Shown: positions 41,596-50,087, counted from the first letter of the stretch. The stretch: DNA of 64,000 nt from UBA288 sp964461885 (GCA_964461885.1 CAYWVY010000003.1:1-64000), one strand, 5' to 3'. Made by a program: numbers and translations. Notes: generated by a model from the letters alone, not told the origin.

Positions 41596-41605
41596 TCATA
41601 TAAGC
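41596..41605 (+). promoter_or_regulatory. TATA box of DUF4013 gene 1
   Basis: ATCATATAAG is followed by CACTTTGTAATCGAG, a sequence repeated before gene 2 (see 42331). It lies 38-47 bases before the ATG. Confidence 0.55.
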
Positions 41606-41642
41606 ACTTTGTAATCGAGCGTACTCAGAGGTGACTCTCTCA

Positions 41643-42302
41643 ATGGACTTCGGCACGATGCTCGGGGACTCGCTCGAGTACACGAAAGAGGGATTGATGG
41701 GGAAGTGGGTCAAGTGGCTCATCCTCATCGTTGTCAGCATCATCCCGATCGTGAACTTCATCATCTTCGGCTACATGATGGAGATCTTCCGCGGCCCCCG
41801 GGCGGCACCCGATCTCGACGATTACGGCCGGCTCTTCATCGACGGGCTCAAACTCTTCGTCGTCGGCCTGATCTACGCGATCCCGCTCTTCATCGTCTAC
41901 GCGCTCATCCTCGGTGCCTCATTCACGCTGACGGGTTCGGGCTCGGATACGGCCGCGACAGCCGGGTTCGGGACGATGATGATCGGCTTCCTGATCGTCT
42001 TCGTTCTCGGTATCGTGATCGCGCTCTTCGAGGTGATCGGAGCCATCCGGCTCGCGCGGACGGACTCGATCGGCGAGGCGTTCAACATCTCCGCGATCCT
42101 CGCGCACATCGGCCGGATCGGCTGGGGCCCGTATATCACGGCGCTCGTCGTGGTGCTCGTTGCCATTGTGGTCGTCGAGGTCGTGCTCTCCATCATACCG
42201 ATCCTGGGCTGGCTCCTGCTCCTGGTTCTGATGCCGGCCTTCTACATCTTCGGGGCACGGTACGTCACGCTGCTCTACAACAGTGTGCCTGCGCCGGCCT
42301 GA
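41643..42302 (+). CDS. DUF4013 membrane protein (copy 1)
   Basis: A 219-residue membrane protein of the archaeal DUF4013 family with about five hydrophobic segments. The start DFGTMLGDSLEYTKEGL is conserved in all three copies, as are SIGEAFN, ILAHIGRIGWG and the closing ARYVTLLYN. The ATG at 41643 (behind AGAGGTGA) is preferred over GTG 41631. The function is unknown; members are often tandemly duplicated in methanogens. No catalytic motif is visible. Confidence 0.85.
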   Translation: MDFGTMLGDSLEYTKEGLMGKWVKWLILIVVSIIPIVNFIIFGYMMEIFRGPRAAPDLDDYGRLFIDGLKLFVVGLIYAIPLFIVYALILGASFTLTGSGSDTAATAGFGTMMIGFLIVFVLGIVIALFEVIGAIRLARTDSIGEAFNISAILAHIGRIGWGPYITALVVVLVAIVVVEVVLSIIPILGWLLLLVLMPAFYIFGARYVTLLYNSVPAPA

Positions 42303-42330
42303 ACCTCACTTTTCGCTGGCATCAATACTC

Positions 42331-42340
42331 GTATAAATAC
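42331..42340 (+). promoter_or_regulatory. TATA box of DUF4013 gene 2
   Basis: GTATAAATAC followed by TTTGTAGTCGAT; the shared TATA and ACTTTGTA(A/G)TCGA stretch before genes 1 and 2 shows a copied promoter. Confidence 0.6.
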
Positions 42341-42374
42341 TTTGTAGTCGATTATCTGGTGAGGATACTCTGCA

Positions 42375-43025
42375 ATGGATATCGGTACCATGCTCGGCGA
42401 CTCCTTCGAGTACACGAAGGAGGCGCTCGTCGACAAGTGGATGCGCTGGCTGATCCTGCTCATCGGCACGATTGTCTTTCCCATCATTCTCGGATACACC
42501 CTCAGGGTCTACCGCGGCGAGAGAACGCCGCCCGATCCCCAGGACTGGGTCGCCGTCTTCATCGACGGGATCAAGCTCTTCATTGTCGAGCTGATCTGGG
42601 CGATCCCGGTCATCATCGTCGGGCTTCTCTTCTTCGGTGGAGCCTTCGCGATGATGGCGTCGGGCTCGGACGCGGCAGCGGCAGCGGGCGTAGGCACCAT
42701 GCTGATCGGGATTCCGATCCTGCTCATCGTGACGCTTGTCGTCGCGCTCTTCGCCGCCATGGGAGCGGTCCGGTTCGCGCGGACTGACTCGTTCGGCGAG
42801 GCGTTCAACATCAGGGCGATCCTCGCGCACATCGGTCGGATCGGCTGGGGCACCTACATCATCGCCCTGGTCGTGCTGATGGCCATCTTCATCGTCATCT
42901 CGGGCGTCCTCGGGATCATCCCGTTCATCGGCTGGATCATCTCGATCGTGATCGGCCCGGCGCTCTCGATCTTCGGAGCCCGGTACGTGACCCTGATCTA
43001 CGACAGCGCCCCGGCGCCGGCCTGA
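42375..43025 (+). CDS. DUF4013 membrane protein (copy 2)
   Basis: A 216-residue paralogue of copy 1 with the same opening DIGTMLGDSFEYTKEAL, the RGERTPPDPQDWVAVFIDG loop between the second and third helices, and SFGEAFNIRAILAHIGRIGWG near the fourth. About five membrane helices. A Shine-Dalgarno GGTGAGG is 14 bases before the ATG. It has its own TATA box. It ends in a T-run (43034-43040). Confidence 0.85.
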   Translation: MDIGTMLGDSFEYTKEALVDKWMRWLILLIGTIVFPIILGYTLRVYRGERTPPDPQDWVAVFIDGIKLFIVELIWAIPVIIVGLLFFGGAFAMMASGSDAAAAAGVGTMLIGIPILLIVTLVVALFAAMGAVRFARTDSFGEAFNIRAILAHIGRIGWGTYIIALVVLMAIFIVISGVLGIIPFIGWIISIVIGPALSIFGARYVTLIYDSAPAPA

Positions 43026-43033
43026 TTCACCTC

Positions 43034-43040
43034 TTTTTTT
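43034..43040 (+). terminator. T-run after DUF4013 copy 2
   Basis: Seven T residues nine bases after the stop; an archaeal oligo-T termination site, although the third copy has no clear TATA box of its own. Confidence 0.4.
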
Positions 43041-43100
43041 CGTCACATTTCGTCATCCTGAAGTAGTCAGTCGTCGAGGATCTGCAGAGGTTACTCTGCA

Positions 43101-43784
43101 ATGGAAATCGGTGCTATGCTCAGCGACTCCTTCGAGTATACGAAGGGCGCGCTCGTCGGCAACTGGATGCGCTGGCTGATCCTGCTCATCGGAACGATCA
43201 TCTTCCCCATCCTCCTCGGGTACACGCTCCTCGTCTACCGCGGCGAGCGGAGCCCGCCGGATCCGCAGGACTGGGTCGCGGTCTTCATCGAAGGGATCAA
43301 GCTATTGGTCGTGCAGCTGGTCTATGCGATCCCGGTCATCATCCTCTCGTTGGCCATCAACCTGGCGATCTTCATCCCGTTCAGCGTCGTCTTGGGCCCG
43401 GACGGGTCGATGGACGGCGGAGTTTCGGGGGCGGCCATGGGGCTCGCCCTCGTGCTGGGCCTGGTCCAGATCGTCCTCTCGATCGCGATCTCGCTGATCT
43501 CGCTGATCGCCTCGGTCCGGTTTGCCCGGACGGACGACTTCGGCGAGGCGTTCAACATCAGGGCGATCCTCGCGCACATCGGCCGGATCGGCTGGGGCTC
43601 CTACATCATCGCCCTGATCGTCCTCTACCTCACGTTCTTCGCGGTCGGCGTCGTGCTGATGATCCTGGGCGTGCTCACGCTCGGCCTCGGGTTCCTGCTC
43701 TTCTTCGCGCTCGCGCCGGCCTTCTCGATCTTCGTGGCCCGGTACGTGACCCTGATCTACGACAGCGCCCCGACGCCGGCCTGA
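43101..43784 (+). CDS. DUF4013 membrane protein (copy 3)
   Basis: A 227-residue paralogue, closest to copy 2 over the first 75 residues (YTKGALVGNWMRWLILLIGT), diverging in the middle loop (about 95-125, where it has GPDGSMDGGVSGAA). The leader GCAGAGGTTACTCTGCAATG repeats that of copy 2. No TATA box is visible, so it may be read from the copy 2 promoter past the T-run, or from an unrecognised one. Function unknown. Confidence 0.85.
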   Translation: MEIGAMLSDSFEYTKGALVGNWMRWLILLIGTIIFPILLGYTLLVYRGERSPPDPQDWVAVFIEGIKLLVVQLVYAIPVIILSLAINLAIFIPFSVVLGPDGSMDGGVSGAAMGLALVLGLVQIVLSIAISLISLIASVRFARTDDFGEAFNIRAILAHIGRIGWGSYIIALIVLYLTFFAVGVVLMILGVLTLGLGFLLFFALAPAFSIFVARYVTLIYDSAPTPA

Positions 43785-43790
43785 TCTACC

Positions 43791-43796
43791 TTTTTT
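43791..43796 (+). terminator. T-run after DUF4013 copy 3
   Basis: Six T residues seven bases after the stop, in a GC-rich context; likely terminates the DUF4013 cluster. Confidence 0.45.
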
Positions 43797-43843
43797 CCTC
43801 CACCACAAGCCTGAATGCGGATCCGTGTCCACCTGATCCTGCA

Positions 43844-44527
43844 ATGACCGACGGAGATGCGTCCCTTCACGCCATCCGGCTGATCGCGGAGAACCGGAAA
43901 GGGGTGCTCCGCGACATCGCGGCGGTCGTGGCCGACCACGGCGCGAACATCCTGATGATACACCAGGAGACCTTCGAGACGGGCCCGCTCACGGGCCGGG
44001 GCGAGCTCTACTTCGAGTACGAGGACGATACCGTCGACCACGGGCAGCTTATCGCCGACCTCTGCCGGGTGCCGTACGTGCTCTCCGCGACCACGTGCGA
44101 CCCGTTCTCGATGATCTACGGCTCGCGCGTGATCATCATCGGCGGCGGGGCGCAGGTCGCCCAGGTCGCGCTCGGTGCCGTGAACGAGGCCGACCGGCAC
44201 AACATCCGCGGCGAGCGGATCTCGGTCGACACGATCCCGCTCGTGGGCGAGGAGAGCCTCGGGGTCGCGGTCGATGCCGTCGCCCGCCTGCCCCGGGCCT
44301 CGATCCTGGTGCTCGCGGGCTCGCTCATGGGCGGCGTCGTCTCGGAGGCGGTCGACCGGGTCCGCGAGGCCGGGATCCCCGTGATCGCACTGAACATGGC
44401 CGGCTCGGTCCCCGATCACGCGGATCTCGTCGTGACCGACCCGATCCAGGCGGGCGTCTTCGCCGTGATGCATGTCTCGAGCAAGGGCCGGTTCGACATC
44501 GAACGCGTCCGCGGGAGGCGGTTCTGA
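43844..44527 (+). CDS. ACT domain protein (DUF5612-like)
   Basis: A 227-residue protein with an N-terminal ACT domain (about 6-85: LHAIRLIAENRKGVLRDIA then HGANILMIHQETFE), which normally binds an amino acid, and a C-terminal DUF5612-like domain (about 95-222, GGGAQVAQVALGAVNEADRHN). The second domain recurs in methanogens and resembles the amino-acid-regulated proteins of this group. Its stop overlaps the Sua5 start. The ligand and target are unknown. Confidence 0.82.
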   Translation: MTDGDASLHAIRLIAENRKGVLRDIAAVVADHGANILMIHQETFETGPLTGRGELYFEYEDDTVDHGQLIADLCRVPYVLSATTCDPFSMIYGSRVIIIGGGAQVAQVALGAVNEADRHNIRGERISVDTIPLVGEESLGVAVDAVARLPRASILVLAGSLMGGVVSEAVDRVREAGIPVIALNMAGSVPDHADLVVTDPIQAGVFAVMHVSSKGRFDIERVRGRRF

Positions 44528-45099
44528 TGGACCAGATCGACCGGGCCGTCCAGGTCCTCAACCGGGACGGGCTCGTGGTCTACCCGACCGAGACCGTCTA
44601 CGGTCTCGGCGCGGACGCCCTCTCGGACGAGGCGATCCGCTCGGTCTACGACTCAAAGCACCGCCCGTTCTCGGAACCAATCTCGATCGCGATCGCCGAC
44701 GTCGAGATGCTCGCCGTGGTCGCGCGCCTGAACCCGCTCGCCGAGGAGTTCGTCGACCGCTTCCTCCCCGGGCCGTTCACGGTCCTGGTCGAGGCCCGGC
44801 CGATCCTCCCCTCACAGCTCCACTGCGGGACCGGCCTTGTCGGGGTCCGGATCCCCTCCCACCCGATCGCGGCCGAGCTCCTGGCCCGCTTCGACGCCCC
44901 GATCACGGCGACCTCGGCGAACACCCACGGAGCCCCCGATCCCGCGACCGTCAACGACGTCCACTGCTACCGCGACTTCACCATCGACGCGGGCCGGCTG
45001 CCCGGCACACCCTCGACCGTGGTCGACCTGGTGAACCGGACCATCACCCGTCCGGGGGCCGGGGTCGAGGACGTGGTCGCGTTCCTCCGCGGACAATGA
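44527..45099 (+). CDS. sua5: L-threonylcarbamoyladenylate synthase (Sua5/YrdC)
   Basis: A 190-residue YrdC/Sua5 enzyme that makes threonylcarbamoyl-AMP from threonine, bicarbonate and ATP for tRNA t6A. The opening VVYPTETVYGLGADAL (18-33), KHRPFSEPISI (44-54), the FLPGPFTVLVEA segment and late ATSANTHGAPDP are diagnostic. It is the short, YrdC-only form without the C-terminal Sua5 domain. The start overlaps the ACT gene stop (TGATG), and its own stop overlaps the next ATG. Together with Cgi121 (KEOPS) it serves the same tRNA modification pathway. Confidence 0.94.
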   Translation: MDQIDRAVQVLNRDGLVVYPTETVYGLGADALSDEAIRSVYDSKHRPFSEPISIAIADVEMLAVVARLNPLAEEFVDRFLPGPFTVLVEARPILPSQLHCGTGLVGVRIPSHPIAAELLARFDAPITATSANTHGAPDPATVNDVHCYRDFTIDAGRLPGTPSTVVDLVNRTITRPGAGVEDVVAFLRGQ

Positions 45100-46028
45100 T
45101 CCTGCCCCTGCGCCTGCGCGACTTCGTCGAGGACGAAGACGGCTGGCTCTACGCGGTCGCCGCGTACGACAACGCGGACCAGGCCGGTTGCGTGCTCCGG
45201 TACGTCCCTGACTCCACGGGCGACCGGGTCCGCCGGGCTACGGGCGTCACCTACCGCAAGCTCGACTTTCCCGAGGCCTACGCCCGCGTGGCGGCCGAGA
45301 AGCCGGAGTACCTCGACCTGCTCCACCGGGTCCCTCTCGGCGAGATCGCCGCCGTTCACAAACCCGACGAGGTCTTCCCCTCCGTCCTCGCCCGGGACGA
45401 ACGGGTCCGGCGGCTCGCGGACGCGCTCGGGCTCGCGCCCGGCACCGCCGGCTGCACGGGCTCGCTCCTCGTCGGCCTCGAGGGCCCGGGCTCGGACATC
45501 GACCTCGTGGTCTACGGCGCGGCTTTCGACCGGGCCCGCGCCCGCCTGCCGCACGCGATCCGCGAGGGGCTCGCGGACGACCTCTCCGAGGAGCTCTGGC
45601 GCCGGGTCTACGAGAAGCGGCAGCCCGAGCTCACGTACGGGGAATTCAGGCTGCACGAGGCCCGGAAGTGGAACCGGGGGCAGGTCGGCGGGACGTACTT
45701 CGACATCCTCTTCGCCCGCGACTACGACGCGATCGACTTCCGGCCCGTGCCGAAGGGCCCGGTCCTGGGGAAGGCACGGCTCGAGGCCACGGTCACGGAC
45801 GCCACACTCGCGTACGACGTGCCCGCCGTGTACGGCCTCGACCACCCGGAGGTCTCCCGGATCCTCTCGTTTACGCACACCTACGCCGGGCAGGCGCTCG
45901 CGGGTGAAACGGTCGAGGCCGCGGGCGTCCTTGAAACGCACGGGGACGAGCAGTGGCTCGTGGTCGGGACGAGCCGCGAGCCGGTCGGCGAGTACATACG
46001 GTCGCGGACGCTCGTCGAGTCCGCCTAG
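45096..46028 (+). CDS. Nucleotidyltransferase-domain protein
   Basis: A 310-residue protein with a DNA-polymerase-beta-type nucleotidyltransferase signature, GSLLVGLEGPGSDIDLVVYG (about 121-140; the paired Asp of DID bind metal). The flanks are a helical N-terminal domain and a C-terminal beta domain with FTHTYAGQALAG. It is coupled to Sua5 by an ATGA overlap, part of an ACT-sua5-nucleotidyltransferase operon that recurs in methanogens. The nucleotide transferred and the acceptor are not known; it could act on tRNA or on a protein, but that is inference. Confidence 0.75.
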   Translation: MILPLRLRDFVEDEDGWLYAVAAYDNADQAGCVLRYVPDSTGDRVRRATGVTYRKLDFPEAYARVAAEKPEYLDLLHRVPLGEIAAVHKPDEVFPSVLARDERVRRLADALGLAPGTAGCTGSLLVGLEGPGSDIDLVVYGAAFDRARARLPHAIREGLADDLSEELWRRVYEKRQPELTYGEFRLHEARKWNRGQVGGTYFDILFARDYDAIDFRPVPKGPVLGKARLEATVTDATLAYDVPAVYGLDHPEVSRILSFTHTYAGQALAGETVEAAGVLETHGDEQWLVVGTSREPVGEYIRSRTLVESA

Positions 46029-46690
46029 AGGATCGCCGTGCCGCTTCGCGCCCCGCCTCCGCAGGTCTGCTCGTGAGGGCAGCGGTCGCACGGCGCCTCC
46101 GGTGGCTTCGGCGGCACCCGCCCCTCCTGCACGCGCCGGGCCGCCGCGAGCGCCCGGAGCACGGCCCGCCGGTCCCGGGGCTGGGGGACATACCGCCGGA
46201 GGGCGCCCGAGGGGACGTAGAGAAGCGCGACCTCGTCGAGCGGCCGGCCCCGCTCCTCCTCGAGACAGAGCGCGTACGCGGCCGCGCGGAGCCGGTCGGC
46301 GCTCGTCACGCCGAAGGACGGGGCCGTGCTCGCCCGGACGACTGCGCAGGACGCGAGATCGGGCGCGACCCAGTCCACCTGGCCGACGAGGCCGAGCCTT
46401 TTGGACCGCACGGAACGATCGCGGAGCTCGAGCCGGGGCCAGCGATTCGCACGACAGGCCGCGACCCACTCGTCGAGCAGAACCCGGTCGGTTGGAGCGA
46501 CCCCGGGCAGCACGGTGACGACCTCATCCCAGACCCGGCCTGCATCGAGGCCGGGGCCGAGGTGGACCGCGATCTGCTTCGCGATCGCGTACCGCGCCGA
46601 CTCGCGGGGCGGCCGCTGAAGATCGTGCCAGTACCGGAGCGGGCAGCGGTGCGCGGCGACCAGGCCTGAGACCGTGACCGGGTCGGTCAC
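46025..46690 (-). CDS. Cas4/Dna2-like protein with degenerate nuclease motif
   Basis: A 221-residue protein with the fold markers of Cas4/Dna2-like PD-(D/E)XK proteins: an N-terminal Cys (C16 in HRCPLRYWH) and a C-terminal CDRCPHEQTC that together can hold a 4Fe-4S cluster, a GQVDWVAPD strand with the first acidic residue, and the RLRAAAYALCLEE helix. Between these the usual ExK is replaced by VVRAST, so catalytic Glu and Lys are missing and nuclease activity is doubtful. Its start overlaps the end of the rubredoxin-TPP gene (ATGA). There is no CRISPR array or other cas gene nearby. Confidence 0.75.
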   Translation of the reverse strand: MTDPVTVSGLVAAHRCPLRYWHDLQRPPRESARYAIAKQIAVHLGPGLDAGRVWDEVVTVLPGVAPTDRVLLDEWVAACRANRWPRLELRDRSVRSKRLGLVGQVDWVAPDLASCAVVRASTAPSFGVTSADRLRAAAYALCLEEERGRPLDEVALLYVPSGALRRYVPQPRDRRAVLRALAAARRVQEGRVPPKPPEAPCDRCPHEQTCGGGARSGTAIL

Positions 46691-48456
46691 AGGAATCGCC
46701 GCGGGTCCGTTTCGATGTCCAGGAGCACGACCCGGTCCGCGGCGAGCGCGCTCTCGAGCGCAGGTTGGAGCTCTTCGGACCTGGTGACCCGCACGCCCTC
46801 AGCGCCGCAGGACCGGGCGTACGCGGCAAAGTCCGGGTTCACGAGGTCCGTCCCGAAGTTCGGGTAGTTCTCCATCGCCTGCTCCTGCTGGATCATCCCG
46901 TACTGGTGGTTGTTGAGCACGCAGACGGTCATGGCCAGGTTTCGCCGGACCGCGGTCACGAGCTCGCCCATGGCCATCACGAACCCCCCGTCACCGGTGA
47001 TGCAGACCGCGGGACGGCCGGGGTACGCGAGCTTGGCCGCGATCGTGGCCGGAAACCCGAAGCCCATGGTCGCGAGGTACCCCGACATGGCGAAGCGCTG
47101 GCCCCGGCTCACGAAGTTCCGTCCGAACCACCAGCCGTTCTCGCCGACGTCGAGGCCGATCACTGCGTCGGCCGGCAGCACCTCCGAGAGCACCTGCATG
47201 ATGAACGGCGGCCGGAGCGGCGTCTCGCCGGTCCCCGCCTCGGCCCGGAGCTGCTCGCCCCACCGCGCCTTGCCGGCCGCGATCGCTCTCTCGCGCGCCT
47301 CGTCGCGCCGCCCGGGGACACGCTCGAGGAGGTGCGGCAGCACGACACCGCAGTCGCCCCAGAGCCCGATCGTCTGCGGCGTCTTCCCGAGCGTGATCGG
47401 GTCGAGGTCGACCTGTATGATCGGCTGGTCCAGGGGCACGTTCGTCTGCTTCGAGAACCCGACGCCGAGCGTGACCAGGAGGTCGGCCTCTTCCGCGTAC
47501 TGCCGGGCCTCGGGGGGCCCCAGGTTGCCGAGGACCCCGACCACGAGCTCGGCCGTCTCGGGGAGGAAGCCCTTCGCCCGGAACGTGGTCAGGATCGGGG
47601 CCGAGATCCTTTTTGCGAGCGCGTGGACGAACGCGCCGTGCGTGTACGCGCCCCACCCGGCCAGGATCACGGGCCGCTCGGCCCCTGTGATCGCCTCGAC
47701 GGCCCGGTCGAGGGCCGCCGCGGGCGGCGCGATCGCGGTCTCGGGCAGGCAGGACGCGCCCGAGCAGTACGGGGCGTCAAAGGCGAGCTTCTGGACGTTG
47801 TTCGGGACCGAGAGCTGCGCCACGCCGCGCTCGATCAGGGCGCGCTTGATGGCTGCGGTCGTGATCTGAACCGCCTTCGCCCGATCGTGGATAGTCGCGT
47901 TGTAGACGGTAATCGGCCGGAAGAAGGCGTCCTGGTCGATCTCCTGGAACCCGCCCGGCCCGGCGTACTGGAACTCGACCTGGCCTGCGAGCGCGATCAC
48001 GGCCGCGTGGTCCTCTTTTGCGTCGTACAGGCCGGTCGCGAGGTTCGTGGCCCCCGGCCCGCCGATGGTCAGGCAGGCCGCCGGCACCCCCGTCAGCTTG
48101 TAGTAGGCCGACGCGGCCATCGCGCCGTTCCCCTCGTGCCGGACCACGACATACTCGAGGGCGGGGTTGCGGCGCACGGCGTCGACGAGCCCGAGCGAGG
48201 AGGTGCCGGGGATGCCGAAGACGTACCGGACGCCGAATGCGGCGAGCTCGGCCATGACCAGGTCCGCGACCGTCCGCTCCCCCGACCCGCTCGTCTCGTC
48301 CACCAGGACGAACGCGTCCTTCGCGGCGCCGCAGACCGGGCATCGCCAGTCGTCGGGCAGGGCCGCGAACGAAGTCCCCGGGGCCGTCTTCGTGGAGGGC
48401 TCGCCCGCCGCCTCGTCGTAGATGTAGCCGCAGACTGTGCAGCGCCAGCGTGTCAT
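46687..48456 (-). CDS. Rubredoxin-TPP enzyme fusion (pyruvate oxidase/acetolactate-synthase-like)
   Basis: A 589-residue fusion. Residues 1-50 are a complete rubredoxin: CTVCG (6-10) and CPVCG (39-43) bind one Fe. A short Gly/Ser linker leads to a three-domain thiamine-diphosphate enzyme: Glu108 in VRHEGNGAMAA (cofactor activation), central Rossmann-like domain, and the TPP/Mg motif GDGGF near 488 with the conserved downstream Asn region NNHQYGM. It resembles pyruvate oxidase or acetolactate synthase; substrate unknown. The rubredoxin could pass electrons from an oxidative decarboxylation to a partner. A TATA box 27 bases upstream implies a leaderless message; the Cas4-like gene overlaps its end. 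Confidence 0.88.
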   Translation of the reverse strand: MTRWRCTVCGYIYDEAAGEPSTKTAPGTSFAALPDDWRCPVCGAAKDAFVLVDETSGSGERTVADLVMAELAAFGVRYVFGIPGTSSLGLVDAVRRNPALEYVVVRHEGNGAMAASAYYKLTGVPAACLTIGGPGATNLATGLYDAKEDHAAVIALAGQVEFQYAGPGGFQEIDQDAFFRPITVYNATIHDRAKAVQITTAAIKRALIERGVAQLSVPNNVQKLAFDAPYCSGASCLPETAIAPPAAALDRAVEAITGAERPVILAGWGAYTHGAFVHALAKRISAPILTTFRAKGFLPETAELVVGVLGNLGPPEARQYAEEADLLVTLGVGFSKQTNVPLDQPIIQVDLDPITLGKTPQTIGLWGDCGVVLPHLLERVPGRRDEARERAIAAGKARWGEQLRAEAGTGETPLRPPFIMQVLSEVLPADAVIGLDVGENGWWFGRNFVSRGQRFAMSGYLATMGFGFPATIAAKLAYPGRPAVCITGDGGFVMAMGELVTAVRRNLAMTVCVLNNHQYGMIQQEQAMENYPNFGTDLVNPDFAAYARSCGAEGVRVTRSEELQPALESALAADRVVLLDIETDPRRFL

Positions 48457-48476
48457 GGATCGCGGTGAGGTTCCCC

Positions 48477-48487
48477 GACTATATATG
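48477..48487 (-). promoter_or_regulatory. TATA box of the rubredoxin-TPP operon
   Basis: Minus strand GCATATATAGT centred about 26 bases before the ATG at 48456: a leaderless promoter that lies between the radical SAM stop (48497) and this gene. Confidence 0.6.
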
Positions 48488-48496
48488 CCTGTTCGT

Positions 48497-49648
48497 CTAC
48501 CGCGAGACCACCTGATGCATCAGGGCCATGATCCCCGGTTTCCCACCACGGCGCCGCCCCGCGATCATGGCCTCCATGCCGCCCTCGCCGAACATCTCGG
48601 CGTTGAGCCGGTCCGCGACCTCGTCGTAGATCCGCCGGTACGCGACGCAGTGGGGGTCGACGCCCGCGACCTCGCCTCCGGTCGGGGCCAGCGCGTTGTA
48701 CGGGCAGCCCCCGCGGCAGTACCGGATGTGCCGGCAGTCCCTGCAGTGCTCGTCCACGTACTCGCGGAACGCGGCGAGGCGCCGCCACGCCTCCGTCACC
48801 TCGAGCTCGGACTGCGTGGGGGGGTCCCGGACGTTCCCCATCCGCCATTCATCCATGCCGACAAAGCGGTAGCACGGGTAGATCCCGCCGTCGGGGCCGA
48901 TTGCGTACGTCGAGCCCAGGCAGTCGGCGAAGGTGCAGACCGTGCCGCGCCGGACGAAGACCGCCTTGACGATGTCGTCGATGTTCATGATCCGGAGGCT
49001 TCCGAGGTGGGCAAGGTACTGGTCGAGCAGGTAGACCAGGAGCTCGCCGTACTCCTCGGGTGGGAGCGCGTACACGTCGGGCCGGCTATCGCGAAGAGAC
49101 GGGAGGGCCGGGTGGAGTTTCATCACGTACCCGTTCTCGAGGAAGAAGCGGACGATCGCGTCCTTCTCCTTCACCGAGCCGGCCGTGAAGGTGCAGATCA
49201 CGCTCACCGGGATCTCGTGGCGGGCCGCGACCTCCATCCCGGCCCGCGTCCGCTCGAAGTAGCCTGTGCCACGCTGGGCGTCGTTCAGCTCGGGCGGGCC
49301 GTCGAGGCTCGTGCCGACGGGGACGTTGTGGGCCGCGAGCACGGCTGCGAGCCGGTCGTCGAGGAGCCAGAGGTTCGACTGCATCGCGAACGCGACCGTG
49401 CGGGGCGCGAGCCCCTCCTCGATAATAGGGAGGGCGGCCTCGTAGAAGTCCGGGCCGGCCAGCAGGGGTTCGCCGCCGTGGAACGTGACCGTGACCGGGC
49501 TGTCGTTGAGCGACGCGATCCAGGACGTCGCGGCCCGGACCGTGTCGAGGTCCATCATCGGCCCCTGGTGCTCGCTCGACCAGCAGTACGCGCACTTCGC
49601 CGGGCAGCGGAGCGTCGGGATGAGCATAAGGTGGAACGGGGTCTTCAT
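48497..49648 (-). CDS. Radical SAM/SPASM peptide-maturase-like enzyme
   Basis: A 383-residue radical SAM protein. The cluster motif is CPAKCAYC (C15, C19, C22), followed by TFHGGEPLL. The C-terminal third has SPASM-type Cys (CTFADCLG, CRDCRHIRYCRGGC, HC), binding auxiliary 4Fe-4S clusters as in anaerobic sulfatase and peptide maturases. The sequence suggests the methanogen peptide-modifying family represented by TIGR04083 (name from memory), thought to modify Cys-rich peptides. No such substrate is adjacent. The promoter region (49649-49690) is AT-rich. Confidence 0.85.
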   Translation of the reverse strand: MKTPFHLMLIPTLRCPAKCAYCWSSEHQGPMMDLDTVRAATSWIASLNDSPVTVTFHGGEPLLAGPDFYEAALPIIEEGLAPRTVAFAMQSNLWLLDDRLAAVLAAHNVPVGTSLDGPPELNDAQRGTGYFERTRAGMEVAARHEIPVSVICTFTAGSVKEKDAIVRFFLENGYVMKLHPALPSLRDSRPDVYALPPEEYGELLVYLLDQYLAHLGSLRIMNIDDIVKAVFVRRGTVCTFADCLGSTYAIGPDGGIYPCYRFVGMDEWRMGNVRDPPTQSELEVTEAWRRLAAFREYVDEHCRDCRHIRYCRGGCPYNALAPTGGEVAGVDPHCVAYRRIYDEVADRLNAEMFGEGGMEAMIAGRRRGGKPGIMALMHQVVSR

Positions 49649-49891
49649 TACAGTTGACTGAAACTATTTCTCTATTTTCCACATTTCGGTAGCCGATCTT
49701 AGGGGCATTCAGACCGCGGACACCACGGGCGTCCTGGTATCTATGTCAACTCCCTTTCGGCATAAACATGCGTTCTTTGGATGGCTATAAGCGAGAACCA
49801 GCTCCCTCCGATCCATCTAGCCACAGAGTCGGCCTTAGAACCACGGGAGAGTGACCTGAGGATAGATGTCGGATAAGGGTTGGTTGCAGGG

Positions 49892-50087
49892 TCATATGAC
49901 TCGCCGACTCTGATCCCGATATTGCCAATCTTTCTCCTCAGTCATGATCTGGTCCCATTCCTCGGTTTTTGGCGCTGAGCACCTCGATACCCGCAAAATA
50001 CCGGTCCATCACATTCCGATTTTCTTCATTCTCATCTAGCTGATCATGACCGGACCGCAAGCCGTCACACGTCGAAGCGGATGGCAT
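49892..50087 (-). pseudogene. Short gene with homopolymer frameshift
   Basis: From a leaderless-type ATG at 50087 (TATA 50105-50118) the minus strand encodes MPSASTCDGLRSGHDQLDEN and then NRNVMDRYFAGIEVLSAK. With the five-T run at 49966-49970 as given, it ends after 49 residues at 49938. Removing one base there continues with TEEWDQIMTEEKDWQYR to a stop at 49892, about 64 residues. The second part has a normal protein-like, charged composition, so the shift is probably an error or recent damage. No family recognised. Confidence 0.4.

Noticed and set aside
46025..46690. Cas4-like protein as a sign of a CRISPR locus
   Set aside because: No repeat-spacer array or other cas gene within the window, and the nuclease motif is degraded.
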